From: Cryptomeria japonica
Lineage: Eukaryota > Streptophyta > Pinopsida > Cupressales > Cupressaceae
Direction: 5' to 3'
Length of the DNA stretch: 64,000 nucleotides
NCBI RefSeq assembly: GCF_030272615.1
Contig: NC_081415.1
Coordinates: 511,133,873-511,197,872 of the forward strand
Shown: one piece after another, positions 1 through 11,399 of the stretch
How the letters are laid out: the number at the start of each line of letters is the position of its first letter
Numbering within the stretch: position 1 is the first letter of the stretch
Notes under the pieces: model-generated
The model's input: only the letters and a program-made list of their open reading frames with translations
Told to the model about the DNA's origin: nothing
The model's database searches: none
Made by a program: the position numbers and the translations under genes

Positions 1-204
1 ACCCTCTTGCCAATATTTACATAGACCTATAACTTTATTAGAGAAAGAAATTGTATTGCTATAACTTTTAATAGAGGTTAGGGTAAATAATCTACAGTTT
101 CTCCAACCATAGAGGAAGGGGGCTCCATCATAGTAGAGGGAGACATTTCATGTCTCTTATGCTATGCTTTCCTATGATAAATTTCCTCCTAAATAAATTT
201 TAAG

Positions 205-765
205 GAAGTTTAATTTTTCATGGCCATCTCTTCGCTCAACTTGGATATATCCTCAACTTTTCACTTTAGGTTCTCTTGGGTTTCCTCTAGCTCCATCGCT
301 ACCTTATTCTCATTCCTTTCAGACACCTTTTCACTAAGGTCATTTAGCATCCCCTCAATTTTATCATATTTCTCAAATTTCCCAACCATATTACTAGTAA
401 TGTCCATGACCCATTCTTCCTTTTCCTCTATCAGGCCCATTTATTCACCCTAGCTCCCACTTCACCCATAGACTCAAGTTTATTAATATTTATAATAGAC
501 ACATTGAATTATGAGAAGAGTCATTTAATATCCATGTCCTACTACCCAATACTTTCTTCCAACTTCAACACCTTAGAATCCAATGTAGGAAGGATATGAT
601 TAGGGATAGGGACCTCTTCATTAGGAGGAAATGGAGAAACCTCCTCTAACACCATATAGGGGACTAGTCTAATTCCAAGTTCAAGGAATCAGATTCCAAA
701 TAAGGTTCCTTTTCTTTTTATTCTGCCTCTCCACATTCTTAGAAGGTGGATAAGGAGAAATATTT
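205..765 (-). pseudogene. coiled-coil protein relic, unassigned
   Basis: Read on the minus strand, this stretch gives a proline-rich segment (LVPYMVLEEVSPFPPNEEVP) followed by a charged, heptad-like segment (KYDKIEGMLNDLSEKVSE, then MELEETQENLK). Both are far more protein-like than the plus-strand reading, which is a Ser/Phe-rich shadow. The frame is broken by several stops near 490-545 and by a probable frameshift near 440. I do not recognise the family. It resembles in style the charged helical relic at 4126-4585. It may be a fragment of a transposon-encoded structural protein, but that is inference. Confidence 0.3.
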
Positions 766-829
766 TATTTCACTTCTTTGATGGGGTTAATGAGGGTAGG
801 ATCTAATTGTAGCATTGTAAATTATCATC

Positions 830-2569
830 AAACCAATTTACACCTCATGCTTGCACCCCTAATTTAGAATGTCTCTCCCTCACCTCCTATTTGGGTCTGT
901 TTACTACCTTAACAACAAGTTTTATGCTTCAAACACCTACCAAGTAATTCCCTGAAGATGTGTCCTCCTCCCTTGGCCCAATATTTGGTCACTACTTGAG
1001 GAGGACCATGGTGCTAGCACTTTGGTCATGTACTAGAGTGCATAGCACCATAGTCCTCCACTGTGGGGCCCAATTTTCAAGGAGGAGGTGAGACCTACTT
1101 CTCCTATGGGAAAATAAAATGATGTCTTAGTATGACCCTTGGAGATTGGCATAATTAGTAAAATTACCTAGATTCTCATATATAAAGACATTTGATTAAC
1201 CTAATTTTATCTAGGGAATTTCAATCAAGAAATCAAGAATTCAAGCATTGAAGTGTTCATTATGAAGCATTTCTAGAGGTCTTAAAGGGTGCATATTATT
1301 CATTCAACTATTGTGGAGAAAATTACAACATTCATATGCAAGAATTTGTGTGTAATTAGGGTTTTGTCATGTTCATGCCACTTCATACAACATTTATGAT
1401 TACATTCAATAAGAAAAGCATAATTATCAGTCATTTCATATCTAAGGTATATCTTTCCTTTATTTTATTTTAGTTTTTACAAAAATAATTCATTCAATTT
1501 TAATTCCTAAAGCAAGGTTTGACTTAGGAAAACCCCTATTTCCAACCTATTTCTCCTTCTTTCTATGTGTAGGAAGAAGGTATAGAGTTGTGATCTTTAG
1601 GATAAGCTTTATTTATACAGATGAATCATTCCTCCATCAGAGTACAAAAGGTTCAGAGGACTAAAGCAACCATTAGACCGGTCTTGACAAATCAAGAACT
1701 CCTTTTGGGAATAGGTCTGAATCATCTTACAATCCTTAGATCCCAGTTGATGTCTCAATTCAATGACTGTAGCTGACTATTCGCACATATTGACTTTTAG
1801 CTATTTACCCTAATTTCAACATCTTCAAGAAATCAATTCAACTCAAGGAAAAGAACACACACACCTCACCTAGAATTAGATCAACATTTAGACCAAATAG
1901 GTTCAAATCTATCTAATTCCTATATTTCCCTAATGTAATGGTCCCCAAGTCATAAAATTAGTGTTTCCTTCCTTATTGTGGTGGAAACCCTAATTTCTCA
2001 CCATTTCATTTTGGTGAAACCAAGTCATTACACCCTGAATTTTGATTTATGTTCTCTAATTTTTATGCAGTTTAAAATTAAAATTTACATTTACAAGTTT
2101 ATTTTCCAATTGAATTTCAAAAATTTAGAGGTTAATTTCAAAAACAACCCTAATTTTTAATTTTAAAATTGAGCTTGTGAGTTTTCTAATTTGGATTAAT
2201 TGTTTCAGATATAATTTAAAAATATTTCAATTGACATTTTTACATTCATATATTTTATTTTAATTAAGTTACATAAATTTATGAATTAAACCCATAATTT
2301 ACTTTGGTTAATTTGGTTTGTGGGTTGCTTTATTTGTCAAATTAATTTTCACATCTGATTTTAAATATTAATAATCACACTTTATAGATATGATTTATTT
2401 TCTATTTCACATATTTTTTCTTTTTTTTAATTTATATTTATCATAATCATGTGTTCGATAATGGTTTCTTTGACTTCACATTGCTTCTTTTCATCCATAG
2501 AATTTTGGTATATTGCATTTTTTGAATTTCCAAATTTCTTCCTTTCAATCAGTTAGATATCAAATCCTA
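830..2569. other. gene-free stretch, possible retrotransposon LTR or leader
   Basis: I see no coding frame of interest. A TATA-like run lies near 1179-1187 (tatataaag), and the hairpin at 1001-1058 lies upstream of it. The stretch precedes a gypsy-type gag relic on the same strand, so it could be its LTR and leader. No second LTR copy is visible in the window, so the boundaries cannot be fixed. 2160-2520 is very AT-rich. Confidence 0.25.
1001..1058. repeat. 58-bp hairpin
   Basis: The left arm 1001-1016 (gaggaccatggtgcta) and the right arm 1043-1058 (tagcaccatagtcctc) are reverse complements with one mismatch. The loop begins with GCACT and ends with AGTGC, so the stem can extend inward. It could form a foldback in RNA or DNA. 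No function is shown. Confidence 0.6.
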
Positions 2570-3450
2570 GAGATGGTAATGGATAATGGAAAACCTAATA
2601 CTTGTACCTCTCCTAAGGTATCTAATATGAATGAAGAATAATATTATACTCCTATCAATGATCTTTCTATTTGAGAGGAAGCATTGAAGATAAACATGAC
2701 ACCATCTTCTTCTCATACACATACCCTAGCACAAGGGGGTAAGATCAAAATATTGGTGTTCCAATCTCTCTAGATCCTCCTTATTATCATAGAGCCTATC
2801 TTAGTCATCAAAATATTTGTAAAGAAGATGATTTTATGCATTTCATTCATAATCTATATCCCAAAATAACATTAAGAAAATATGAGGCCTTAGAAGATAA
2901 GGATCTTCCTACCCAACCTACCAAAGAGGATATGCATGATGATATAAAGTTAAATCACCCTCCACAAGATATTCCTTCATCTACTTGTCCCTTTGTTCCT
3001 TCTAAACACACTTACACCAACAATTACAAGAGTGGCTTTAACATGATATCAAATCAAGGTTTTAAAGAATGAGAACTTGGAAAATTTGAACAAGGAATTA
3101 GAGTCGCTATTAATCCTCCTACATAAGATAACATAGAAAGCCTAGGACATTATCATAATTCTCCTATGGATGATCTCCTTAATATTCAAGACTTCAAAGA
3201 TCATCTTGCAAGATAACAAACTTATCAGTTAGCTAAAAGTGCTTCTTCTTCAAAACCTCCTTTTGGCTCATATCACAAAACTAATAATCATACTACCAAT
3301 GATTGATGAAATGCAAGGACTCATTGACAGAGGCATAGTTAAAATAATAGATGACACTTATTCTTGTTCTAACAATCCTTGTCCTAAATCACAAGAGACA
3401 AGGCCTAATCCTATTGATGATAAAAAAAGATTCACAACTAGAATATTTTA
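2570..3450 (+). pseudogene. Ty3/gypsy-type gag relic
   Basis: Open segments in this stretch read as fragments of one protein: a Pro/Asp-rich part at 2836-3072 and a C-terminal part around 3180-3390. The latter contains SYHKTNNHTTND followed by MQGLIDRGIVKIID. The spacing of a His/Cys-type patch followed by an I-x-x-LID-x-G-x-I motif is what plant Ty3/gypsy gag proteins show around their zinc-knuckle-like region. The patch is broken by stops and a frameshift near 3303, and the cysteines are not all present. No protease, reverse transcriptase or integrase follows, so this is an isolated gag fragment or a non-autonomous element. The assignment rests on a short motif and is tentative. Confidence 0.38.
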
Positions 3451-4125
3451 AAAATTCATGTATGATAAGAATTTCATTTTTCCTTTTGTAAAGTTCAGCA
3501 ATAAGAATGAAGAAGGTAGTAAGCATACATTTTTTCATTGTAGCTATTGCCATTTTCTTGGAAAATTTAATACATTTAAGGAATTTAAGAACAGTTTGAT
3601 AAGGGTCAAATAAATCTTTCCACTGATATTACTCTTTTCCTTGGTGACAAATTAATGCCTTAGCACTCTTCTCACCCTTCATGTTAGTTGTCACCCTATG
3701 ACACTTCTAGCTAACTTAATTGGGGGATATTCATCATAAGAGTTGATGATTTTTTAAATATCAAACAGCTTTGGGAAGGAACATGGTTCATTCTTATGCC
3801 TTGAATTAATGCAACCATAAAGGACCACATAAAAAAGAATTCCCATGTTTTATATGGTGTTCTTCTTTTTCTCATTCATGAACACATCAAAAACTTGATC
3901 TCCCCCTCAGCTAGGGTACATAAAGCTTTTAGTGATTTTGAGGAAGGGGACCATTTCAACCTGTCGTTAGAAGAATAAGAATGAAACATGGATTCAGAAG
4001 GTTCAAACTCTAATTCTAGGTCTTCTTTGAATAGTGGCCACCAAGCTTAATGTGGTAGATCATTCCCTGTCCACCTCACATTCTGATTCCCTCCTATCTT
4101 ATTAGTCTCTCCCAGATAAATCTGA
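3451..4125. other. no recognisable gene
   Basis: Frames are short and broken. It lies between the gag relic and the coiled-coil relic on the same strand, so it may be decayed body sequence of the same element. I see no polymerase, integrase or LTR motif. Confidence 0.3.
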
Positions 4126-4585
4126 CCAAGTTTTGAGCTGAAGTGGTATACCTCCCTTCCTGAAAGAGCTCAATGCCAATTCCCCTTTCCTCGACATAGA
4201 AAGGGAGAATATGAATGATATATTGGCTGTAGCTCATGATGTGACTGTTGATAACTGCATGATGTTTAAATGTCTCTTTCTTGAAATTAAAAATATCAAT
4301 GTGAAAATGAGGGCTATTACCAATAAACAAGATTCTAAAACTAATGAACAATGGATGGTGGAGTAGAAGACTATGGGAATAGTTAGTGATATGAAGAAAG
4401 ATCATGATTGCAGAATTTCTCTATTGGAGGAAAAACTAAAAAGATATTTTGAAAGAAGGTTGAGTAAGATGGAAAACAAGTCCCAAAAAGTTAATGAAAA
4501 GTGTATATCTCTAGTTACCTTCAACCAAAGAGCGGTTAAGATCTTGACTGATAGTATAAATCCTATTGTGTGAATGCTTGAAACC
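4126..4585 (+). pseudogene. coiled-coil protein relic, first part, split by a copia insertion
   Basis: One frame runs from about 4127 to the copia insertion at 4586 with in-frame stops only near 4137, 4364 and 4571. It encodes acidic and basic heptad-like sequence (NMNDILAVAHDVT, then ISLLEEKLKRYFERRLSKME). Removing the copia element and one copy of its AAACC duplication puts this frame directly in phase with 10410 onward, which continues with VVVEALDKKIEDTTHER. The protein family is unknown to me. It was already decayed or non-coding when hit, or it decayed afterwards. A predicted coiled coil is the only structural statement I can support. Confidence 0.4.
4581..4585. repeat. target-site duplication of Copia-1, left copy (AAACC)
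   Basis: AAACC at 4581-4585 is repeated exactly at 10405-10409, immediately outside the two LTRs. Five bases is the normal duplication length for Ty1/copia integrase. Confidence 0.9.
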
Positions 4586-4936
4586 TATTAGAGTTATCTT
4601 GTATTAGCTAATAATTATTTATTTAATTATTAGTCTATTATACTCTACCCTTAAGCTAAACTTAGGCATTTAATAATATTGTAGGTATTTAATAATTATT
4701 CTAATTATTAAATACTATTTATCTTTTTAGGGTTTCTTTAGGGTTGCACATCTTTAGGGTTTCTATTCTCCTATCATAAGGATTGTATTGTGACTTTTCT
4801 TATTAATTCCCTCTCCGAATGATAATCTTTTTCTTCAAAGCTTTTTTGTGTTTTGTCTCCAATCTTCTCTTGTGACAAGTATTTTGCTTGGATATGCTCT
4901 TGGGATCTCAGAAGTTGTATTTTCTCAACTTTTTCA
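4586..4936 (+). repeat. 5' LTR of Copia-1
   Basis: The 351-bp sequence matches 10054-10404 along its whole length. It is AT-rich at the front (repeated taataattatt-type runs) and carries two copies of tttagggtttct. It ends TTTTTCA immediately before the primer-binding site. Promoter elements would lie in the front part, but I cannot fix a transcription start. Confidence 0.95.
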
Positions 4937-4947
4937 TGGTATCAGAG
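4937..4947 (+). other. primer-binding site for initiator Met-tRNA
   Basis: TGGTATCAGAG starts at the first base after the left LTR. This is the standard plant primer-binding site complementary to the 3' end of initiator methionine tRNA, used to start minus-strand DNA synthesis. The usual terminal C is replaced by A. Confidence 0.9.
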
Positions 4948-5779
4948 ATTACAATTATTGCTGCTTGTTCCTGATTTCTTTTTAGAAGATTTTCTCTAGA
5001 GGCAAGGGTTTCAGTTTTTTTTCAGAGGTTTTAGTTTGGATCTAGGGTATCTTTTTTGTTTCTAGGCATTTTGAGCTCAAACGAACCTCACCATTGAGCT
5101 CAGAACACCCAAAAAAACCCATTTTTATATAAAATTTGTCTAGTTTGGACAACATTAGCTCTGATAAAAAAAATTTGAGTTTGGCCCTTATAGGCATGTT
5201 TTTCGAGAATTTTTTATTTTTTAATTTTTTACCCTCTTTATGCCCTACAAGAGGGGTATTTTTCTTTTTGCCATAACTTGGACAAACGGAGTCAGATTTT
5301 TAAAAATGAATAGGCCTTGGAAAGATCTTTTTGAGCCCTACTCAGATCTAGAGGTCAGATTTGCTGATTTTTCATATAGTACCTCTTTTTTGCCATCCAA
5401 GTTAGTGCTCTTTCCTGCACTCTGGGAGCCATAACTTGGGCAAACGAACTCCATTTTTGAAAAATGAATAGGCATCAGAAATGTCTTGGAGAGCCCTTCT
5501 CAGATTTGGATTTATTTTTCTAGAAAAATTGCAAGTTACACAAGATAGTGCTTGACGCATTTTCTTTGCTCTTGTCTTATTTTTTGGCTCTCAGATTCTA
5601 CTGGTTTTTTGTTTTGCATATTGTGGGGGGTGTTATTTTTTTACTATTTTTTGTAATTTACTTCTGAAAATTAGAACACCTAAAATTTGAGAAAAAAAAA
5701 AAATCCTTCTACATCTTCTGTCTAGTCTGAAAGATCACTTAAGTAAAAAAATCAAGAGTAGGTCCAGGTTCAGGTACAG

Positions 5780-6640
5780 GTACACATAGTAGATACTCCA
5801 ATTGAGATTCTTACATCCTAGAACTATCACCTTTGGAAAGCTTGTATGACGATGCTTCTCAGATCAAGAGGGTTGTGGTCTTGTTTGGATGTGGATTAGT
5901 CATTGTTGTGACATCCTTTTGAGATTCTTCAGCACCTAAATAAGATGGATGAGGCTATGGGTGTCACCTTCTTACATGTTTCAGACAATGTTCTTTTTCA
6001 CCTTGATGGTTTGCTCACTCCTCGGGCTATGTGGTCCAAATTTAAAACTCTCTTTGGTACTGTCAATAAGTTTAGAGCATTACAAATTGAGGCAGAGCTC
6101 TCTTCCTTGTTGCCTGAGTCTTTTCCTCACATTGAGGACTTTTTGAACAAGATTAAAACCAACAGATCTATCCTACATAGTTGTGGTAAGAACAAGACAA
6201 ACCTAGAGTGTATCTACCTGATTCTCTCTAAGCTTTGAGGTCCCTATAAGATATTTGCTTCCATTTTTTATTCTACTATGGATGCATTGGGTACACACTT
6301 CACCATGCCTACTTTTGATGTGTTCTATGATCGCTTGAATCATGAGCAGGATCACATATCTCAGTTGGATACTCTCACAGGCTCAAAGCCAAAATCATTG
6401 GTTTCTCAAACATCTAAAGAGAAAAAGAAGCAAAAATCAAAGCCTAAGAAGGATTCAACTAGGAGTGAGCATTCCTCCAAGCCACCACCTAAGTCTTATT
6501 ACAAACTGAAGTCCTATCCCAAACAAGAGCACTCTTCTAACTTTGGCGAGTCTTCCTCCAAGACTAAGATGAAATCAGATGAATTTTGTAGTTTCTGTGG
6601 CAAAGAAGGTCATCAAGTTTCTCGTTGTTGGAAATGAGTC
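5780..6640 (+). pseudogene. Copia-1 gag relic with CCHC zinc knuckle
   Basis: The readable frame runs 5945-6637 with a single stop near 6236. It contains the UBN2-type gag region (LLTPRAMWSKFKTLFG, then ELSSLLPESFPHIEDFL), a Lys/Ser-rich linker and an intact zinc knuckle, CSFCGKEGHQVSRC, near 6590-6632 (C-x2-C-x4-H-x4-C). Gag forms the virus-like particle and packages element RNA. Upstream, 5780-5944 is decayed by frameshifts. The zinc knuckle is followed by a stop where an intact copia polyprotein would continue into protease. Confidence 0.8.
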
Positions 6641-6734
6641 AAGGCTTTGGAGGCAACCATGTAGCAACATCATATTTCTACTCCTCATCCTCCATCTTCC
6701 TCTTCTACTGGGAAAGGACATGCTCTTTCTGCAT

Positions 6735-7960
6735 GAGATATTCCTTCTTTATCCACTTGGATTATTGATTCTCGGGATTGTCACCACATGACATGCTCAC
6801 CACAGCTTGTTACCTCACTTTCTCATAGTACTACTTTACAGATTGCAGTTGATGACTCACCACAACTTGCAGTTTTAGGTTCAGGTTTTATTCCTTTGAC
6901 AGGTGGTTGGTTTTTAGGATGTTCTTTTGGTTCCTAATATTTCGACGAACCTTCTCTTCATTTATTAGATTTATCATTCTGGCTCTGATAAAACATTTGA
7001 GTTCTCCCCACATGATGTGGGTATTAGACAGCTCCATGATCCTAATTTAGTTATGGCTACTGGCAGTGTTGATTTTGATTCTCGGTTATATTGGTTTGAT
7101 GGCTTTGAGAGTCTGGACAGTTCAAGTGTTTCTCTTGTTGCCCATGTAGATTCAATGAGAATACTGTGGCATGAGCATTTTGACCATATCAACTATAGAT
7201 ACTTATAGTAGATGATCACACGGGCACTTGTTATTGGGCTCCCTCAGATATCCTATACTGATGGTGTATGTAGAGATTGTGCACTTGGCAACCATCACCA
7301 TGGCCTTTTTTCTACAGGTAGAGCCACCCATGCTAAGGCACCCTCAGATTTGATCCACGATGATCTTATGTCATTTTCAACTCCATCTTTTTCAGGGTCC
7401 AAGTATGTGCTCACTTTCATTGATTACTTCTCTAGATGCACATGGGTGTACTTTCTTAAGTACAAGTCTGATGTCTTTGATTCATTTTGATTCTTTAAGA
7501 CATTTGTCAAGAAGTAGTCTAGTCTTTCTATAAAGAGGATACATAGATAATGGAAGAGAATATGTGAATCAGGCTTCTATAGATTTCTATACCGAGCATG
7601 GTTTGTAGCATCAGTTATCAGTCCCTCACACCCCTCAGCAAAATGGTGTTGTTGAGAGAAAGAACTAAACACTAAGGGAGATGGCCAATTGTATGATTCA
7701 GTCACATTCTATGCAACCTATTTTTTGGGTTGAGGCAATTAATTGTACCACTCATATTCAGAATTGGATGCCTCATAAGGCATTGTGCCAGTTGACTCCT
7801 GAGGAGGCTTGGTCCCATGTGAAGCCTAATGTTTCTTCATATGTGTTTTTGCTAGTGAGGCTTGGGCATTTATTTCAGATGCTCGGAGGAAAGCCATAGA
7901 GAGGAAGAATTAATCACTAATTTTTGTTAGCTACTTTGAGGATGTTAAGGCCTACAGGTT
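6735..7960 (+). pseudogene. Copia-1 protease and integrase relic
   Basis: The protease motif appears as WIIDSRDCHHMT near 6760, where the catalytic Asp-Ser-Gly has become Asp-Ser-Arg. The GAG-pre-integrase motif is near 7167 (ILWHEHFDHINY). The integrase core follows with CRDCALGNHHHG (7272), an Asp in DLIHDDLMSF (7355) and QQNGVVERKN near 7636, which carries the catalytic Glu. The frame is broken at 7206, after 7487, at 7500-7600 and at 7666. The C-terminal integrase segment continues to about 7900 (PHKALCQLTPEEAW). The product would insert element DNA into chromosomes; this copy cannot. Confidence 0.8.
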
Positions 7961-8289
7961 GTTTGATCCTAATTCCTAAGAGGTCCTATTTAAGTAGGAT
8001 GTCCAGTTTGATGAGCACCTCCCTCAGATGGATTCTCCATCAACAACTTCTCCCTCACTGCCTCCTCCTCCCTCTTCATCTTTTGAGGATTCCTTCTTCC
8101 TTGAGGATGATGCATATGATGGTACATCATCACCAACACCACCACCTCCCATCACTTAGCCTTTACCCAAGTGGGCTCGGTTAATAGTTGATGTTGTTGA
8201 TTCTCTGGTAGGTGATCCTTCAAACACTCGTCATACTCGTCCACTGACATCTAGTTCCAGTATTCTAAGTCATGCCATTTTGGAAGATC

Positions 8290-9100
8290 CTCAGAAATTT
8301 TCATAGGCAACAGGTTACCCAGAGTGGGCTAGGGCCATGGATGAGGAGTATTCTTCTTTGATGAAGAATCATACTTGGGATCTTTGTTCTCTTCCAAAGA
8401 GCAAGAAGTTGGTTCGATGCAAGTGGGTGTATCATACAAAGAATGCTGTAGATGGTTCTATTAATAAGTCTAAGGCTCATCTTGTTGTGAAGGGGTTTTC
8501 TCAAGTAGAGGGTATTGATTACTCAGAGACCTTTTCTCTTGTCTCCAAGGTGAATTCTATTCGCTTTGTACTTTCTCTAGTAGCTTCATAGGGATGGACA
8601 ATTTTTCAGATGGATGTGAAGAGTTCTTTCTTGCATGGAGACCTTTGTTAGGAGATCTATATGGAGCAGCCTCAGGGATTTGTGCACGATTCCTCTTTGG
8701 TTTACAGACTCTGATGTTCATTGTATGGTCTCAAAAAGGCTCCTCGGTCCTAGTATGAGAAGATGGACTCTTTCTTTCTTTCCACACTCTTTACACATTG
8801 TCATTCCGATCCTACAATTTACATTCAACGTCAAGGGGTTGATATAGTTATTCTTGTGCTCTATGTTGATGATATTATCATTATCGGTAGCTCATCCTCC
8901 TTGATTTAGGATATTCAACGTGCCTTGATGGAGCAGTTTGAGATGACAGATCTTGGTCTTCTGCACTATTTTTTGGGTCTCTAGGTTATTCAGTCTTCTG
9001 ATGGGATTTCCATACTTCAACAAAAGTATACTCTTGATATGCTTCACATATTTGACATGCATACTTGCAATCCTGCACCACACCATTTCAGTTAGGTTTT
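8290..9100 (+). pseudogene. Copia-1 reverse transcriptase relic
   Basis: The segment begins with a typical copia RVT_2 start (EWARAMDEEYSSLMKNHTWD), then KWVYHTKN and FSLVSKVNSIRFVLSLVAS. The first catalytic Asp is in FQMDVKSSFLHGDL near 8608. The catalytic YVDDI motif is intact near 8860 (LYVDDIIIIGS). Stops occur at 8589, 8650, 8707, 8905 and elsewhere. The region 7960-8290 upstream is the usual low-conservation Pro/Ser-rich linker and is badly shifted. Confidence 0.85.
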
Positions 9101-9329
9101 GTTTTATCTCCCACTTGTTCTACACCTTCTATGGATTCTACCTTATATCGGTAGTTGGTTGGCAGTTTGTTGTACCTGACCCATACGCACCTAGAAATTT
9201 CTTTTGTGGTTGGTTTTGTCTCTTGGTTCTCCCATGATCCCCATGAGAGCCATTGGCAAGAAGACAAACTTATTTTGTAGTACATATGGGGCACTAGTAA
9301 GTTTGGCATTCACTATACTTGAGGATCCC

Positions 9330-9822
9330 CTCACATTGTTGGCTTCACTGACTCAGATTGGGCTAGTGATGCTCAAGATCTAAAGTCTACTTCTGGCTTT
9401 GTTTTTTTACTTGGCTTTGGTCCTCTCACATGGTCTTGCAAGAAGTAGTCTACTATTGCATTATCATCTACAGAGGCTAAGTACTGAGTAATGATGTTAG
9501 CCAGTTAGGAGTTTTTATGGATTTGATAGTTGATGACTGAGTTTGGGTTCCCTCCTGATAGTCCCACTATTCTTTGGTGTGACAATCAGAGTGCCATTCA
9601 CCTTTCCTGCAATCCAGTGGAGCACCAAAATTCTAAACACATTGAGCTTCACATGCACTTCATCAAACTGTTGATGTAGGATGGCTTTCTCATCTTGGAG
9701 TACATTCTGACAAAGGAGTAGGTTGTTGACATCTTCACTGAACCTTTTGCATCTCCACGCTATCTTCAGTTGCACTTTATGCTTGGGATGAAGGAAGTTG
9801 TCCTTGGGGGGTCTCATTGAGG
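9330..9822 (+). pseudogene. Copia-1 RNase H relic and end of pol
   Basis: Recognisable pieces are DSDWASDAQDLKSTSGF, ALSSTEAKY, ILWCDNQSAIHLSCNP and HIELHMHFIK, in the order of a copia RNase H domain. Catalytic Asp and Glu positions are visible, but the frame has several stops. It closes at the stop around 9818. About 230 bases of non-coding sequence then lead to the polypurine tract. Confidence 0.85.
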
Positions 9823-10041
9823 CCTTCCTTCCTTCATGTTTCTTTTTGCATGCTTTTTCCCATCTCTTTTTGGAGTAGAGTTTTTCCCATGTGGTTTTCT
9901 CTATTTCTCCATTTCATAGAGATTTGGTTGTGATTGGGTACCTCATCAGGCCTTGTTGCCGGGACCCAAATTTTTTCCTTCTTCCTGTAGTTGCATTTTT
10001 CTTTCCTTCATTTAGTGTTTTTAGCAACTCCCTAAGTTCAT

Positions 10042-10053
10042 CTTAAGGGGGGG
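10042..10053 (+). other. polypurine tract of Copia-1
   Basis: The sequence cttaaggggggg directly precedes the right LTR. It would prime plus-strand DNA synthesis. Confidence 0.85.
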
Positions 10054-10404
10054 TGTTAGAGTTATCTTGTATTAGCTAATAATTATTTATTTAATTATTA
10101 GTCTATTATACTCTACGCTTAAGCTAAACTTAGGCATTTAATAATATTGTAGGTATTTAATAATTATTTTAATTATTAAATACTCTTTATCCCTTTAGGG
10201 TTTCTTTATGGTTGCACATCTTTAGGGTTTCTATTCTCCTCTAATAAGGATTGTATTGTAACTTTTCTTATTAATTCCCTCTCTGAATGATAATCTTTTT
10301 CTTCAGAGCTTTTTTATGTTTCATCTCCAACCTTCTCTTGTGATAGGTATTTTTCTTGCAGATGCTCTTGGGATCTCAAAAATTGTACTTTCTCAACTTC
10401 TTCA
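10054..10404 (+). repeat. 3' LTR of Copia-1
   Basis: This 351-bp repeat pairs with 4586-4936. It starts TGTTAG and ends TTCTTCA. The canonical TG...CA ends are intact here, unlike the left LTR. AAACC follows at once. Confidence 0.95.
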
Positions 10405-10700
10405 AAACCAATCAATAGGAAGGTGCTAAAGTGGTTGTGGAGGCATTGGATAAAAAGATTGAGGATACAACACATGAACGTGCATAAGTACAAGGCCTAA
10501 TCTGAAGAAGAAATCAGCTAATGAGGACATTTGGGAATCGAAGAAGATTTATTTTAACATGACTCACCTAGAAAAAGTCATTGAGGCCCTTAAGAAATTG
10601 TACTAGTTTTTCTCTTTGTGCTATCCTTTTCCTAGTTTTTGGTTTTGTGTTGGTTTTTTGTTGTCTTTGGGGCTACATTGGAATTGTTTATCTTTATGTA
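10405..10700 (+). pseudogene. coiled-coil protein relic, second part
   Basis: After the AAACC duplication the frame of 4126-4585 resumes: VVVEALDKKIEDTTHER, then basic sequence, then a strongly hydrophobic tail near 10595-10700 (LCAILFLVFGFVLVF). The tail resembles a membrane anchor. Stops are present at 10416, 10482 and later. The family is unknown. Confidence 0.35.
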
Positions 10701-10716
10701 GCTTTTTGATGTAGTT

Positions 10717-10791
<75 letters not shown>

Positions 10792-10792
10792 T
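10717..10792. repeat. (CT)n microsatellite
   Basis: About 76 bases of TC dinucleotides with two TTT interruptions. The Arg/Glu-rich open frames on the opposite strand are products of this repeat and not genes. Confidence 0.95.
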
Positions 10793-11399
10793 TGAAGATT
10801 ATCTCTTCTTTGGAATTGCATTTTACATATATTAATGTCTTTTCTTGCATGTAATATTGTTTCATGTGAGTAAATTATGCATTTGTTTTTGTATAATCTC
10901 TCCTATGCTTTGGGGAAATTTGTGGGTGTCCTTGACTAAAACCTCTTTTTCACTTGGAAATGTATATGCATTATAAAATTACCCCTTCGTGTTGGGTCAA
11001 AAGTGTGTATCTTTCATCAGAGAATCTCTTTCACCTAGCAATAGGGGGAAGGTGTGTATTCTTGGTATCCTTTCTTTCTTTGGTAGAAGATGCTATGGTT
11101 GTTCACAGGACTCCTCTTGGAGGTAGATGTATTTTGACAAAAGATATCTTCTCCTCCAAGGATCCTCTTTACACTTGTTGCAAGTTATTTCTTTTTCAAT
11201 TATCTTATCCTTACTTAAAGAGTATTCCCTTTCTAGCTTATATTTATGGAATTATTTTCTAAAGAATATCTCCTTGGTGTTGGAGGCAGGTATCATTGTT
11301 TCTAGATTCCTTAAGAAATCAACATAGGGCTATGTTGAGAACTTAAGTGGGGTACTCATATCACCCTCTTTGTACCATATTGTAACATATTTTTGCCAC
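10793..11399. other. no recognisable gene
   Basis: The open frames here (for example 10954-11262) are hydrophobic and lack any family motif. The stretch lies just beyond the broken 3' side of the minus-strand LINE and does not read as LINE reverse transcriptase in any frame I checked. Confidence 0.4.

Larger units (their letters stand above)
4586..10404 (+). mobile_element. Copia-1: structurally complete, coding-dead Ty1/copia retrotransposon
   Basis: This 5,819-bp element has two 351-bp LTRs, a primer-binding site directly after the left LTR, gag and pol relics in the Ty1/copia order (gag, protease, integrase, reverse transcriptase, RNase H), a polypurine tract directly before the right LTR, and a 5-bp target duplication. 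The left LTR begins TATTAG and the right TGTTAG, so the left terminal G has mutated to A. By hand count the LTRs differ at about 25 of 351 positions (about 7 percent), so the insertion is not recent. All coding frames are interrupted by stops or frameshifts, so it cannot move on its own. It interrupted an older coiled-coil relic. Confidence 0.95.

Noticed and set aside
10621-10865. Arg/Glu-rich open frames on the minus strand
   Set aside because: They are translations of the (CT)n microsatellite.
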